Position numbers and translations under genes: made by a program
Source: Vicia villosa
Taxonomy: Eukaryota; Streptophyta; Magnoliopsida; Fabales; Fabaceae
Length of the DNA: 64,000 bases
Reading direction: 5' to 3'
NCBI RefSeq assembly: GCF_029867415.1
Contig: NC_081185.1
Span: 134,189,753-134,253,752, forward strand
The notes under the pieces: generated by a model
What the model saw: only the letters and a program-made list of their open reading frames with translations
Database searches by the model: none
What the model was told of the DNA's origin: nothing
Part shown: piece after piece, positions 1 to 13,261 of the stretch
How the letters are laid out: each line of letters opens with the position of its first letter
Numbering within the stretch: the first letter of the stretch is position 1

Positions 1-770
1 AAACCAAACTAATGCGGTTTGGTTCGGTTCGGTTGGTTCGGTTTTTTACAAATATTTTATTGAGCCATACGTACACATATAGATGATAACATAATTTTGT
101 ATTTATACATTCATACACTATCAAATAACAACAAAACTCGTCATATTTTGACAACAATTTTCCATTTAATATGTAAAAATTAAATTAGACAAAAGTGGAA
201 TGTTAAACATAAAATAATAGCATAAAACAATATAAAAATTATTATAACGAAAAAAAATAGAAGAGACGAAAGATTAGGGAAAGTGAAAAAGAAAAAAAGT
301 GTTGAGAGATTAGAGAAGAAGATATGCGATAAAAACGAAACTGAAATACGGAACATTTACATAAAAATGAGAAGGTGAAAAAGAAAGAATATAAGAGAGT
401 AGAGATTATAGAAGAAGAGAGAAGATGTATGTGGCAAAGAAGGTGCGATAATGTTATTAGAGATTTTAGAAGATCGGGACTGAAATTATATGTGTAAGGA
501 TGAGAAAATTGTTCGTAATCATAATGCTAATGAATAATAAGTTTAAGTTTAGGTTGGATGTGAGTTAGTAAAATTTAGGTTGTAACATAGTGCGGTTTGA
601 TTCGGTTTGGTTCGGTTTACAAAATACAAACCGCAAACCGAACCGAACCGTGCGGTTTTGTAAAAACTGACCCAAACTAATCCGAACCAAATGCGGTTTT
701 TTGCGGTTTCGATTTGGTTTGGTTTGGTTTGCGGTTTTCTATTGGGTTGGTTTGGTTTTGATCACCCCTA
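1..770 (-). mobile_element. hAT-type MITE, copy 1 (truncated by window start)
   Basis: Non-autonomous element rich in short AACCGAACC/GGTTTGGTTC runs at both ends and AT-rich in the middle. It matches, in reverse orientation, the elements at 11330-12243 and 46869-47765: the same internal stretches occur around 60-180. It ends in GATCACCCCTA at 770, the same terminus as the copy at 46869. The other end lies before the window. The family is assigned to hAT from the 8-bp target duplications of the complete copies. Confidence 0.75.
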
Positions 771-2400
771 ATAGGGACTAGGGGATTATGTAAGTCCATC
801 TTATGATGAACTTGTACTAGTTTATGTTTTTATAATTATGAGAAAGTTTAAAGGCAATAGTTATTTTATAAATTGAGTTCTTATTACACGCTTATGATTA
901 AGACACCATCACTACTATGGTCTGCTGAGATGAAGAGGCTATGTATGATTATTTTATTAATCATCTGGTACCAGCTGAATCACAAGGTACCGTATCTCCT
1001 AGCGACTAGAGTTATGCATATGGCTACGTCCAGTTGTATTTCAGAGTATGTTAAAAGGGTAAGTATTTCCTTTATCGTTTCCACAGGGATTAGTGCGATA
1101 CTACCGCCTTTCTAAAGTTAAATGTATTTTGAGCTAAGGTTTTGTAAGAGTTTGGTGACATGATATTTAGTTTAGATTGCATAACAAGTAAACAAAGATA
1201 GTAAACTAGGGTATAAAAACAATTTGAGAAAACTGTGTCAAGATTAGCTTTCATTAGTTTGTTTCATACGTACTCGATTAACCATGCATATGAACTTATC
1301 AATGATTAATACAATTATGTATCCTCTTCGATACCGTTTATCTCTAAAGCAATATCGTGAATATTATCATATTAACTATTAGATGATCTCTCATGCCAAC
1401 AATCAACATGATAATCTTAAAAGCTTGATACAAGTGATTATCAACTCACAAATCTATCTCTAGAGTTTGTTTATTGATAGATGAATATCTTTTAGGTCAA
1501 GGTTTGAAACATATCTCTTAATAGTGACTCAAAACAACAAATAGAACATAAATAACAAGATATTCACCATATATTAATCATCAATCAAGTTCATACACAA
1601 AAGATTAAAAGAAATACATATTTACAAACTAACTACCTCTAATCTTGACACAAAAAGGTGTTTAGCTCTCCATAGCCATGGAAGCTTCAACAACAAGAAA
1701 CATGACAAGATTTGCTAGCATTAAACTCAAAGAAGATGAAGATGGATGCTTGAAAAATCTTGAGTTTCTCTTGGTTTTCTTTGTATTTCTCTTCTCCCTT
1801 GCCCTAGGTTGTTGTTCTCCAAAAGTATATGATACAAAACTAGATAAGATCATAAAAATATCTACCCCAAGTGCCTAAATTACAAGTGGTTAAAAAGTAG
1901 CTCCGCTAAGCGGGCTAGGTCCGCTTAGCGGACTACTCAAAATATCTGAAAACTAAACAGAGTCTGCTAAGCGGACACAAAATTTTGGTTCGCTTTTGTT
2001 TTACGTTGTATGAAGCGCGCTTGAAGCTGGCTAGTGAATTGAAAATATTCATTAAGCACGCTGGAGCTCCGCTTAGCGGACTTGCTGATACACATAACTT
2101 CTTCCTTTTTCTTCCAAGCCTCCTTCTAAGCTCATTCCTTCCACACTTTCCATACTACTCTTGCCAAAAGATTAAATACCTATAAAATATAAAGAAAAGT
2201 CATAAATCTTACTATTTACAGTCAAAACAAAATCTTATTTATTTACCAAAGTATCATGCCAAAATGAATCAAAACTTGGAAAAAGAGTTGAGAAATACCA
2301 CAAAATCTATGAACAAAATAGGTACAAATTGGATTCTAACTGAGTGTCACATCCTTATATGACAGCGGATTCTGAGGAAGAGCCGCCTAGGTAAGCTCAT
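771..2400. other. Intergenic; probable LTR-retroelement remnant with CCGCTTAGCGG palindromes
   Basis: No convincing gene. The open frames here are short and overlap on both strands. Between about 1890 and 2090 the motif CCGCTTAGCGG or a variant (CCGCTAAGCGG, TGCTAAGCGG) occurs several times. Such palindrome clusters are typical of LTRs or leader regions of legume Ty3/gypsy elements. No terminal repeats or target duplications could be fixed, so the class is an inference. Confidence 0.35.
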
Positions 2401-2885
2401 CAGAAGTTATTTGAGGAGGAGCATGCCAGGGAAGCTCATGCTATTGATGTGTTGCTTGTATGTCATCATGTTATGAATATTAAGCGAGAGGGTATAGATA
2501 GAGGAGACATCCTGGAAGCCATTTTTTGGAGGACCATTATAGATGTCATTCTTATAGAGACACGGCCGACATTGTAGTACAGGAGGCGGCGAAGAAACAA
2601 GGGAATCTGATATACGCAATAGCATTGTATTTGTATTAGGGATGATGGATAACATTATCGTTTGTTCATTACTACAAAAAACACATACAACAGCGGACGT
2701 GAAAAACCCATAATAATGATTGAACAATCGTTGTTAGGAAGGGTGTGATTTTAAGTGGGTTATTTACAATCATGATCTATTTCTCGTGGTAGTAAATTGG
2801 ATAGCACACTACATAAAATCACAGTTATATTAAACAACCGTTATTGTATGTCTTTTAATTAAATTATTACAAAAAACGGCATTAG

Positions 2886-3045
2886 AACAACAACAACAAC
2901 AAAAACAAAAACATTAACAAGAACAATAACAACAAGAACAACAACAATAAGAAGAAGAAGAAGAAGAAGAAGAACAACAACAACAACAACAATAAGAATA
3001 ACAATAATAACAACAATAACGATAATAACAAAAAAAACTACAACA
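2886..3045. repeat. AAC/AAG trinucleotide-rich low-complexity tract
   Basis: Imperfect runs of AAC, AAT and AAG triplets about 160 bp long, lying inside the CACTA-like element. The reverse strand is open as a valine-rich frame, but this is a composition artefact. Confidence 0.8.
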
Positions 3046-3289
3046 ACTAACATTGCTAACTTGAATCCATACTTTTCTTGATTCATTCAAGTTGGAGAAG
3101 AGATGGTGAAGTTCTGAAAGAAATGATGTTTTTGAGTTTTGTTTACGAAAGAAATGATGTTTTCGAGTTTTGTTTATGAAAAAAATGATGTTTTCGAGTT
3201 TTGTTTGGTGGAGAAATAAGAGTATCGTAAATGAAAGATGACGTTTGAAGGTAGAATATGAAGTTCATCTAAGTTGAAAGTTCGTCATT

Positions 3290-3716
3290 GGTTTTGTTTG
3301 GTAAAATTAGTAGTTGGGTGATTAGCTAACTTATAGCTTATAACTTATGGTTGATGACTGATATCTTATAGCTGACAGCTGATGACAGATACCTGATAAG
3401 CTAATTAAAGTGTTTAGTAAAATTAGCGGTTTAACTAGCTGATAAATGTAAAATGACATAAAGAAACATTTTCTTATTAATAATTAAATGCACATTTAAA
3501 ATAATTAAAATTTATAAGAGTATTAAGGGAAGAAAAAATGATAAGATATAAGTTATAAGCTAAAACGCTAAAATAACGTATAAAAAAATATAGAAGCTAA
3601 TAAAGTAAGCCATAAATTCGTGATGAAAAGATTGTTATCAAACAAGTCTTCTATTATCTTACGAGCGTATAAGCTATAAGCTATAAGCTCAAAATATGAT
3701 TTTTCAAACATAGCCT
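3290..3716. mobile_element. MITE-like fold-back with AGCTTATA repeats
   Basis: A stretch rich in AGCTTATA/TAAGCTATAAGC motifs. It begins near GTTTTGTTTGGTAAAAT and ends near ATTTTTCAAACATAGCC, which are imperfect inverted copies. It appears to be nested in the CACTA-like element. No clean target duplication was found. Confidence 0.35.
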
Positions 3717-4780
3717 AAGTTTTAGGTTTCACGCGGATCACTAATAGTAGTGTCTTGAGCGTTGATAATCACTAAATGGAGGGTCAAGATTTGTTTAATG
3801 ATTGTGAAGAAACTCAATAAGTGCGCTACATACAAGAAAAGTTGTATTAAATAACTGTCGTTGTATGTCTTTTAATAAAATATAAAAAATGCAGCAGTAG
3901 AACAACAACCACAACAGCAAAGTTTGAACTCATGACAATGCACTACATAAAACAACGGTTGTATTAAACAACCGTTCTTGTATGTCTTTTGATAAAATAT
4001 AAAAAATGCATCTTATCAAAAAATATATATAAAAAATGCAGCAGTGGAATAATAACAACAGCAAAATTCAAACTCATGACCACAAGGCACTTTTCACCAT
4101 GGTTGGAAGTTCCAATCATGATGAAAAGTAGACTTAAAAATGAAAATAAAAGAAAAGCGCCTAATTAAATAGATTCTATCACAGTGGATCTTTTGGCCGT
4201 AGTGAAATAATTTTCGGTAGCGTTACGAAAGGTACTTTTGTAGTAGTGGTTATTTTGTTATTTTGATTATATTATGGATAATATTGTCATTTATAAATGG
4301 CATTTTCATCTTATTATTACATTAGTGTTTTGGCTTAATTGATATATTTATTTTTTTTATGATTGAATAGTTATAATATATGGTATTTTACATTAGTGTT
4401 TTGAGATTTATCAAAATTTATTAAGTATAGGGTGAATACGGAAGTGTATATCTGTATTTAATATGGAAATGCATCTCCGAATTAATTACGTAAAAAATGT
4501 GTGTGCTTCGGTTAGAAATGGTTTGGGTGCATATAGGGTGAAATCATAAATGCTTTTCCGGATTAATTTCTAACAAAAATAGAGGTGTAACTCATTTACA
4601 CATAAATTTGGTATAAAGGAATGCGTCTAAAAATACACTTCCAAATTCGTAAATACATTTTCGGATTTTCATAATATACTTCTCCACCATATAAGGTGGA
4701 AAATCAATCCTCAAAATCTAAACCGATAAATATCTATCCTCCAATCACTTTTTATCAAATTATAGATAAAAATAAATTTA

Positions 4781-5089
4781 GGGTGTGTTTGTATTGGCGT
4801 TAAACAGAATTGACTCTAGCATAATTAAGTTTGGTAGAATTGATTTTAACAAAAATGAGTATAGCAGAATTGATTTATGTTTAAATACGTTTATGTAAAA
4901 GTAAGTTGAACAAAAAATTTCAGTGTAAAAATCACTCAGAATCAATTCTGGAGGTAGAAACTACAAATTCTAGCTTCAAGTAGAATCTGGAGGCAGAATC
5001 AACTCTACTTTTGATAAAATAAACATCTCAAAATCACCCAGAATCAATTCTACATTGCAAAAGTCAATCTAAACATGCTATTAAATTAT
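4781..5089. mobile_element. MITE-like inverted-repeat element
   Basis: The left end (AGGGTGTGTTTGTATTG) and the reverse complement of the right end (TAGCATGTTTAGATTG) are imperfect inverted copies. The body carries repeated CAGAATTGA/AGAATCAATTC motifs that can fold back. It contains no coding potential. The boundary is approximate. Confidence 0.35.
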
Positions 5090-5314
5090 GAATAAAATTC
5101 TACTACAATGATACTGACAGACATCCATGTAGGAAAATTTCGTATCAAAAGAAGTTTTTAAAAATGGTATTAGTATATCTTTCGATTTTTAAAACGACCT
5201 AATCATATTAATTTTTATATATCAAATTTTAAAAGATGGCCTTTGAACTCCAACGCATAACACACTATATTTGACATAAAAGAAAACCATAGAATAGCAT
5301 GGAAACATGGCTTT

Positions 5315-5323
5315 TTATTTATT
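5315..5323 (-). promoter_or_regulatory. Poly(A) signal of the minus-strand legumin gene
   Basis: On the minus strand AATAAATAAA lies about 105 bp past the legumin stop codon, a normal spacing for a plant polyadenylation signal. Confidence 0.5.
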
Positions 5324-5427
5324 CTCTTTCCACCAAAGGTACATTACTCTGGTTATTTTACACAAGTAACAAAGGCATCTAAGCCTTACTTTTGTTATTC
5401 ATTATTTTCATAGATTTGGTGCCAAAT

Positions 5428-7212
5428 CTAAGCCGAAGCTCTGTTCTCCGACTCACGTGGTGGAACTAGAAATTTGAAGGGGTTGTTGGACTTGAGCTGC
5501 CTTGCCTCATTCCTCTCCAAGTTGAATGTCGCTGCAACCACATCCAACGGCATACTATTTATAGCTGATGATGTCCCTGCAAGCCTTGAAATAGCAGCTC
5601 TATCATTGGTCTTGAATGCTACATATGTGAACCTATCGCTTACTGACTTAGCAGCCACTGCATAGTTTTGTGGCACTGTCAATGCACGACCGGCTTCTAG
5701 CTCTCCATCAAACACAGTGTTGCCATTGCAGTTCACAACTTGTAGCCTTGCACGTCCCTTCAATGCGTACAGTACGCTGTTTGCGTTGAGGTTGTAGTGA
5801 GGCACAAACATAGCATTCTGTATGAAGATTGTATGACATTAAATTAAGTCATGGAAAACAAATTAAAAGTAATAAAAGAGAAAAAAAGAAAGAAAGAGAA
5901 ATGATAGTACTCTGTGGAGAGATCCATGTTCAGCACTTAGTCTGAGCCACCTGAGAACTGGGAGGTCAAGGCTGGTAACAGTTTTGATTCTACCAGCTTG
6001 AGGATTGTAGATGTCTGGTGATGAAGATGAACCAATATTCATACGAAGTTTGGCAGTGCAAACGGTTTCCTCAAGCCCGTTGTCTCCATGGCTTCTGCTT
6101 CCACCCTTTTGGCTGTCTTCCTCTTCGTCTCTTCTGCTTTTATGATGACTTGGCTGCCTCTCTTCCTTTTCATCTTCGTCTTCTTCTTGTCTGCTGCCTC
6201 TCGGCTGGCGTGCTTGCCTCTCCGGTGGAGTTATGATGCTGAGACCACCTTTCACTTTGACAATGGCTCCCTTCTCTTCATCTTCGTTCCTGCCTTGAAG
6301 TCTGTCTACTATATGCCTGTTCACGTTGAAAGCATCTTCCAAGAAATCTCTCTTGAAGCCACTCAAAATGTTGTTGCCTTCATTTTCTTGTTCTTGCTTT
6401 CCTCCTTGTTGATGCTGGTATCGTAGAAACTCTTGCTCATGGTTCCCAGCAAGATAAAATCTCTGTCAAACATATTTTCAGTCAAAATCAAATAATTGCC
6501 AATCAATGTTGCTTTTTGGGACTATAGATTATCATGTAAAAGAGTATATTATATGGGAACTTTTATTTTGCTCAGTGCTCACCCTAGGCATCTGATCAAG
6601 CTGGTTTTGGGAGCTTCTAGTGTCAGTAAGAGAGACGGCAATAACTGGAGTGTCTTGGTCATTGTACATCCAAAATACAACACCGGTAGGAACTGCAATG
6701 ATATCACCCTCTCTGAATCGGTTAACCTTTTGGTGACTGTCTCTGTACCTGCGGCCCTCTCCTTGTTCAGATTCCCGTTGCTCCTCAAAGGTCTCTGGAC
6801 AACCAGGGAATACCATGCCAAAATATCCATTACCTGTAATTGGTATAGTAAACACTAATTAGTACTGAATGACTAACATGTATTGAATGTAAATATAGAA
6901 GTTGGAATAAGATCAAAATAAGTAACCTTGTTGGATGAAAATTTCTTGGGGAGCGTTGGAGTAGTAAGGTCTGCGAAGTGCATTGCGTTGAAGGGTAGCA
7001 CGAGAGAGGGCCACACCTGCACATCGGAATTGCCTGTTGTTTGGATTCCAAGTCTCAATGCGTCCTCCTTCCGACTCTATACGGTTATCAGGCTCGAGGG
7101 CATCGAGGCGTTCTAACTGGCACTCATTTTGCTGTGGCTGTTGTCTGAGAGCAAAACAGCCACCCAAAAGTAGAAAACAAAATGAAAGAGAAAGTGCAAG
7201 AAGCTTAGCCAT
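5428..7212 (-). CDS. LegA: Legumin A-type 11S seed storage globulin
   Basis: Complete four-exon gene with exons at 7212-6927, 6833-6583, 6462-5911 and 5817-5428. All introns are GT-AG, giving about 492 residues; known pea legumin A is slightly longer. A hydrophobic signal peptide ([13 protein letters not shown]...) sends the protein into the secretory pathway. Two cupin domains follow, separated by a charged Glu/Arg/Gln-rich variable stretch that is the tail of the acidic chain. The Asn-Gly cleavage site for vacuolar processing enzyme is seen in DNGLEETVC, which starts the basic chain. Cys in NECQ and in ETVC are the expected interchain disulfide partners. The product is a hexameric nitrogen store in protein storage vacuoles of the embryo. 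The start is the first ATG after the TATA box and begins the signal peptide. Its partner copy lies at 22865-24647 on the other strand. Confidence 0.97.
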
Positions 7213-7270
7213 GATGAGGGATACTTAGAGAATGTTGGTTGTGATGCGGAGAACGTTAACGAGAAGGAGT

Positions 7271-7279
7271 AATTTATAG
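7271..7279 (-). promoter_or_regulatory. TATA box of the minus-strand legumin gene
   Basis: On the minus strand CTATAAATT lies about 60 bp upstream of the ATG at 7212, the usual place for a legumin TATA box. Confidence 0.75.
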
Positions 7280-7335
7280 GGAAGAGAGGGTGATGAAGAT
7301 TGAACACGTCATAGAAAGTGGGGTGTTGAGAATTA

Positions 7336-7363
7336 GACATTCTGCAGCTTGCATGGCTATGAA
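7336..7363 (-). promoter_or_regulatory. Legumin box (RY element) of the minus-strand legumin gene
   Basis: On the minus strand the block contains CATAGCCATGCAAGCTG followed by CAGAATGTC. This matches the conserved ~28-bp legumin box with its central CATGCA RY motif, bound by B3-type seed regulators of the ABI3/FUS3 family. It lies about 60 bp upstream of the TATA box, so seed-specific expression is expected. Confidence 0.85.
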
Positions 7364-7364
7364 A

Positions 7365-9159
7365 TTCTTATGCTTTACACCTATGTCTGATAGAGCAGGT
7401 GGCTTCAACATCTCCATTACTAGACAAAGAGCATACTCGTTGCCATTCTTATAGCTGAAATCGGTGGTGGGGGGACCATGTCTTTACTTCTTTTCTTCCA
7501 TGCCTCCTTCCTTCATATTATCCACGGTAAAGCTGTATGGAGAATAAACTTTCAATTAGGTGCTTTAGCAAGTGTTACTACATAGTGTTTGAAAAACATT
7601 ATTATGAACTTCATATTAGTACCTTAAAAATTAAAAATGTGAAATTTTCATCAACCAGTTGTTTACTGAGATGTCGTACTTTTATATCTAAAATGAAATA
7701 TTAGTCTAAAGAAGTAAAATTCTATGAACTTTTAACTATTAATTTGATGGTAAAAACCTCTTAAAAGTTTATGTAAAAATACCATTTGAAGGATCAAATG
7801 AAGCATTCATTTTATACATTATACTTGATTTCATTTTATTACAATGGGCGCTAACTTCTTAATCTGTTCAGACCTATAAAAAAATATTTTGAAGGATCCT
7901 TAAATACTGAAGAATAAGAAAGATGAAAGTCACAATCAACTAACTACAAATATACATATAAATTTATGAAAATGCCTAGATTATTCTCTGGTCCCCACTT
8001 TCCACGGTACATAAGCACAATTAAAACAAAATTTATTATCACTTTATAACTTATAAACGAGATGTTTTATAAATCAAACAGTTAAATTAGGATAACAATA
8101 TCAAAGTTCCAATTCTGGAATAACCAAGAGCACAAATTTGTTCACTTGTATGCTGCTGAAGATAAAAGAAAAATACGTATTGGTGCCATGCACCGCTAGA
8201 AAAATGCATCTGCATGAAATTCAAGCTTGAAAAGAGAGCGTAGAAATAGATATTCGCATAGATTAAACCCATGCTTCAAGTCCTGAATTTGTAAACTCGA
8301 GGAAATCGTAAGCCCCCTCACAGAAATCACACGCCCCCTAGTAAGGATACCTACTGGCTACTGACATGGAAAGAGAGAAAAATTGGCGGGAAAATAGTGG
8401 AGACTGCGTTTTACCTCAGGAGCATTTGAATTTAATTTTTCTCGCGGTCAATGCTCTTGCTCTTGCAAATCCTGGATTGTTCGATTAGCTTGAATCAACA
8501 CAAATTAATAGCTCTTCTTAAAATACAAATTAAATCAATTCCAATCATTTTATAATAGGATGATAACCATTTATATACAGAATTTAAAAAACTAAAATGT
8601 TTATAACATATAAAATTATTTTGATCAAAGTTTCTTTTGTTTTAGTCCTACTTTTTCTATGGAGAAAATAGAGATCAGTTGTTGATCATTCAAGCCAAAT
8701 ATTGAGTCAAACCAAAAGGCCACCAAATGCTTTACATTCCCTTCACTGAAGTGTGTTGTTGTATCAGACCAATTTATTTCTTTTTATAAAGAAAGACAGT
8801 ACAACTTCTGCAAATGATATACAACAACCAGGTTTCTAAAGAAAAGGAAGAATCATCACATACCATTGTGCCAATTCTGTATCATAGATCAGGTTTTGTT
8901 AATGCTTGTGGTGAAATGCATCAAACATTAGCAAATTGACGCGCATAGTCAAAATGACAGCATTTACAAGAAAAAAACTACATTAACATTTTGATGAATT
9001 ACCATAATCTCACAAGGATTAAGTACCACAATCCTCGGGATAAAAATCACCCTGGTAGAAAGAACTATAGGTTATAAATATTATTACATGCCTACACGGT
9101 ATGGACAACAACAAAATATAATGCTAGAAAAAACAATGAAACTTGCAACCTTCACTTTC
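7365..9159. other. Intergenic: legumin upstream region and TOL 3' flank
   Basis: AT-rich sequence with no supported gene. The left part is distal promoter of the minus-strand legumin gene; the right part, up to the stop codon at 9160, holds the 3' untranslated region of the TOL gene. No repeat with clear ends was recognised. Confidence 0.6.
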
Positions 9160-12100
9160 TCATTCGGTATTAGTCTTGAGGATAGGTTCACCGTTCTTCT
9201 CTTTTGTGCTATCCACATTTTTGGTTTCAATGTGATCATACACCTCGGTTGCATTGACACCGCCTTCAAGAGTGTTTGACTTTTGGGGCAGCTTTTGATC
9301 AAGATTCTGAGCAGCTTCTGCCTCTTCAGATTTGTCACCTTCATGTCTTTCATTGAGGTTTTGAACAGCTTCCGCGTCATTCTTGGCAGAGTCAGCATTT
9401 TGTGTTTGTTGTTCCCCTAAACTTTGAGAAGCTTCCAACTCCTCATACTTAGAAACCAACTGCTGCAGCTCATCATTGAGATATAAAGCCTCAAAAAGTG
9501 TTTCTTCATCATTTGTTGTGCTTTGCACAATCTCCTTGATAACATAAAGTGATTGCTTGCACTTATCCAGCAGACTCAAAGTTAATTCTTCCTGCAACCA
9601 AACAAAAATAGAACAATCTATCAGCAAAAAAAAAAATTCTATCATGAGAATAGTAGCCTTGCATTGAAAAGCATGCAACTGATTTATGAGTAGTTTAGTT
9701 CTTTACAAATCTGTGCAAGAAAGACTTCATACATACAACAAACATCACATAGAAAACAAAACAACAATTCGGTATTCAGGAGATGCTGCGTTTCTCAAAT
9801 TTCAGAAAAAGATTACCTTTAAAGGTTTTGGTTCTGCCTCAGAATTTAATATGCTAGAGAGAACTTCAAGACTGTTTCGAGCAACCACAAGATGCTCTTT
9901 CTTCTCTTCAACAGAAACGGGTTGGTGGTCAGTAAAGAAAGCTTCTGAGTCATCCAGAGCAAGAGCACGTAACCCTGCTTCTGGAACTGGGTATCTTTCA
10001 GGGGGATTTAAAGATTGTTGGTAAGTATGGGACTCTGTGGCATACGGAATTGGTGGTGAATTTCCTCCCGCCGTGTCAAGTGATTCACCCCTTCCTTTCA
10101 AACTCTGTTATCAATGAAAGGTAGGATTCATATTAATGAAAGCGAAAAGGAAGCACAAGAATGTCATAAAAAAATAGAAGGCACAAAATTCAAAAGAGTT
10201 GTATATAAGAACGTCAAATTCACTTCAAAGCTAATATACTGTAAAAAGACAATCCCAAAGTCACATAGGAAATGCTATTTTTACACAGTAAAATTCTGCA
10301 AACAATGTCTAGAAGCTATATATAACAATAAAATCAAGTACCAAAAACAATTAAGTTACCATTCAAAGACAATTTCAGGCCAATGATATTTGCTCCCTTT
10401 AAACTATCATGAAAATATTAACTTGTGCTCTAAAGGCACATGTTAAAAAATCAAATGTAGAAATCTTGGAAATTGTGCATTCTATTCTTCAAAAGTTAAA
10501 TAAATTGATTTTCCCATGTGTCCTTTAGCCCTTAGGGCACAAATGACCCAATCTATTAATACCCTTGGATGAAACTTTCTTATCCAAATTCCATTCAAGG
10601 GTTTTTTGGGACCTGACATTTCAAGTATTTGAGAAATAAAGTAAAATGCAGTATATAGAATGCCAATTCATGTAGAAACACCTTAAAACAAGCTTGGAAG
10701 CCAAAATTGGAAATCTTACTGTGCCAAAACTCAGAGTATACACCTAGAATCCATCATAAAAGTAACAGCTATAGATAAATATAAATCATAGTATTCAACC
10801 TAGGTAGATAAAATTAAAAAGCTTCAACATCATTTGCGATTGACATTGCTTTTTACTCCCTCTGGTCTCTATTATAAGAAAAAGATTACTTGTTGTACAA
10901 GACGACAGACTCAGGAATAAAAGATGGTGGGTTTTGTTGTGGTTTGGGCATGTGTTGAAACTTGAGAAGGCATTGGTAAATATGGCAGATCAAGATATAA
11001 GATTGTTCAATAATTAGAGGTAGAAAGAAATCAAACAAAACAATAAACTTAACCCATCAAGAAAGAAATGAAATTATATTATCTATAGGGCAGAACATGA
11101 TTCGTGACAAGAACAGGACAGGACATAATGACATCATTAAATTCATATAACTGATCCCACCTAATGGGAGGAAAAAATTTGTTTTTGTTAGAGTTGTTGT
11201 TGTTGTTGTCGTCAAAAAAAGAAAATAATGTCTTGCCTTGTGATGGGGTACTGATTCTTAAGCAGTAATAATACTATGAATACATCCAAGAAAAGTTGAA
11301 AACAATACAAATTAGTAGAGTTGTATATGTAGGGGTGTTCAAAACCAAACCGGCCCAATAGAAAACCGCAAAACCGAACCAAACCAAACCGAAACCGCAA
11401 AAAACCGCATATGGTTCGGATGTGTTTGGGCCATTTTTTAACAAACCGCGCGGTTTGGTTCGGTTTGCGGTTTGTATTTTACAAACCGAATCAAACCGAA
11501 CCAAACCGCATTATGTTACAACCCTCCAAACTTCAATTAACTTATATCCAACCCAAACTCAAACCTATTATGCCTTAGTCTTACGATTACTAATAATTTT
11601 CTCTTCCTCACTTAAGGTTTCAAGTCAAGTCTTCTTAGATCTCTCCTAGCGGTATTGCACATTTTTTTCATCTTCTTTTTCAAATACATATCGATCACAT
11701 ATTCTTTTCTAGTCTTTCACCTCTTAAGTTCGTTCTTTTTCATCTTATTATTTTTATTCTACTGTTCTCTCTTTCAATTATGTTTTTAATGTTCATTTTC
11801 TTATCTAATCGCATCTATTCCGCTCTTTCTTTTTCGTCTTCTATAATATTTCATCTCCTTTTTTTTCTATTTCATTATAATGTTTTTGATATTATTGTAT
11901 GCTACTATTTAATTTTTTTATTCCATTTTTATCTAATATTATTTTTGTATATTAAATGGAAAGTTATTTTCCAAATATGATAAATTTTGTTGTTATTTGA
12001 TAACACATAAATGACTAAATACAAAGTTATGTTGTCATCAATATGTGTATGTATGGCTCAATAAATTTTAGTAAAAAAAACCGAACCAACCGAACCAATC

Positions 12101-13161
12101 CAAACCGCATTGGTTTGGTTTGGTTTGGTTCGGTTTTATTTTTAAAATTCAACCGAACCAAACCGAACCGCACACTTTTTTCTCTTGCGGTTCGGATGAT
12201 TTTTTACGTCAAAACCGCCCAAACCGCACCGCGAACACCCCTATGTATATGTGATGATTTGCCAATTGCCATATCAGAATAAGCCCAACAGAAATCCCTG
12301 TAGCTACTATAAGTCCTTGTTGTATGACAAACCAAAATAGAAAATGCAACCTGTTGTATTTTCATCCTGTTAGTACTTATTTAAGTGAATTAATTTTAAC
12401 ATCCTTAAAGGGTAGCCTAAGCCTAACCGTGCAAAAAAGATTGCCAATAATAGATACAATAGATCCAATCTAACACTTGCTTACCTCTTAAAATAGAACA
12501 CATCCTCTATCTATCATAATTCCACCAATAACCTACTAAAGTAAACTTTAAGTTTTTCCCTTAATTAGATAATAACTCACATACTCAGATATAGCTCTAT
12601 TATTGATCAACCTGCAATGTTACAACAAAAGAGGCATAGAAAAAAACAAAGCAAACAAGTCAGAAAGAAACTAACCAAATAGGTTTGACTGAAAACAGGA
12701 AGATAAGCAATATCCTCAGATTCACCCCAAGCCCTAATCAACTGCAAAGCCCTCGTCCTATTACTCTGCTCCACCTGCGGATTATCAATCAACCTAACCA
12801 TATCCTCCAGAACCTTCTCAGACGCAATAACCGAAAACACCTTATCACAATTCATCGCACAAGTCTCCAACAAATCAAGGCAATGTTTCTGAACAACAGG
12901 ACTCTTCTGATTAATCCTCCTCTTGATCGCCTTCACCACCTCCGAACCGTTAAACTCGTCGGAGTTGATAAGCCCGCATATCCTCAGATTCATTCCCCAA
13001 TTCGGTTCCTCTAATGTCTCCGACGTTGCTTCGTCGACCATCTTTGATTCTGGAGTTGGAGTTTGGAGTATTTCCTTCATTTTGCCGCTGACGATTCGGC
13101 TCAGATTGGCGCTGTTGGTTTTGAGCTTCTCGCCGAATAGAGCTAGCTTGGATTTGTCCAT
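9160..13161 (-). CDS. TOL: TOM1-like (TOL) protein with VHS and GAT domains
   Basis: Three exons, 13161-12676, 10104-9817 and 9591-9160, joined by GT-AG introns in phase 0, give about 401 residues. Arabidopsis TOL1/TOL2 are of similar length. Residues 1-160 form a VHS domain (MDKSKLALFGEKLK, PNWGMNLRICGLIN, VQKHCLDLLETC, RALQLIRAWGES). The second and third exons encode the GAT domain (VARNSLEVLSSIL, LLDKCKQSL) and an acidic, low-complexity C-terminus. TOL proteins bind ubiquitinated membrane cargo at the plasma membrane and endosomes and act as an ESCRT-0 substitute in plants. The first intron is about 2.6 kb and holds a hAT-type MITE (11330-12243). The start is the ATG of the VHS N-terminus. 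A further small exon cannot be excluded. Confidence 0.88.
11330..12243 (+). mobile_element. hAT-type MITE, copy 2, in TOL intron 1
   Basis: A 914-bp element starting TAGGGGTGTTC and ending GAACACCCCTA, flanked by the perfect 8-bp target duplication TGTATATG (11322-11329 and 12244-12251). Both ends carry 100-150 bp of AACCGAACC-type repeats. The middle is AT-rich and non-coding. TIR and 8-bp duplication fit the hAT superfamily. It is close kin to the elements at 1-770 and 46869-47765. Confidence 0.85.
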
Positions 13162-13261
13162 TAGAGTGAGAAAGTGATGAACCCTAGATCGGATTAGTGA
13201 AGGTTAGGAGAATGTGGAAATGGGAAAGTGGAAACTGGAAAGTTGAGAGATTTGTGATTTG

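Larger units (their letters stand above)
2667..4248. mobile_element. CACTA-like non-autonomous transposon
   Basis: The left end reads CATTACTACAAAA and the right end TTTTGTAGTAGTG, forming a short terminal inverted repeat close to the CACTAC start of En/Spm elements. Both ends are flanked by GTT (2664-2666 and 4249-4251), a 3-bp target duplication as expected for CACTA. Inside, three related blocks (about 2810-2880, 3840-3910, 3945-4040) share a CAACCGTT...TGTATGTCTTTT core and look like subterminal repeats. No transposase is encoded. The left terminus departs from canonical CACTA by one base. Confidence 0.55.

Noticed and set aside
2859..3086. Valine-rich open frame on the minus strand
   Set aside because: It is the translation of AAC/AAT triplet repeats and has no start context or similarity.
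6018..6426. Plus-strand frames over legumin exon 3, and the mirror frames at 23646-24054
   Set aside because: They are antisense shadows of the Glu-rich variable region; the legumin frame explains the sequence.
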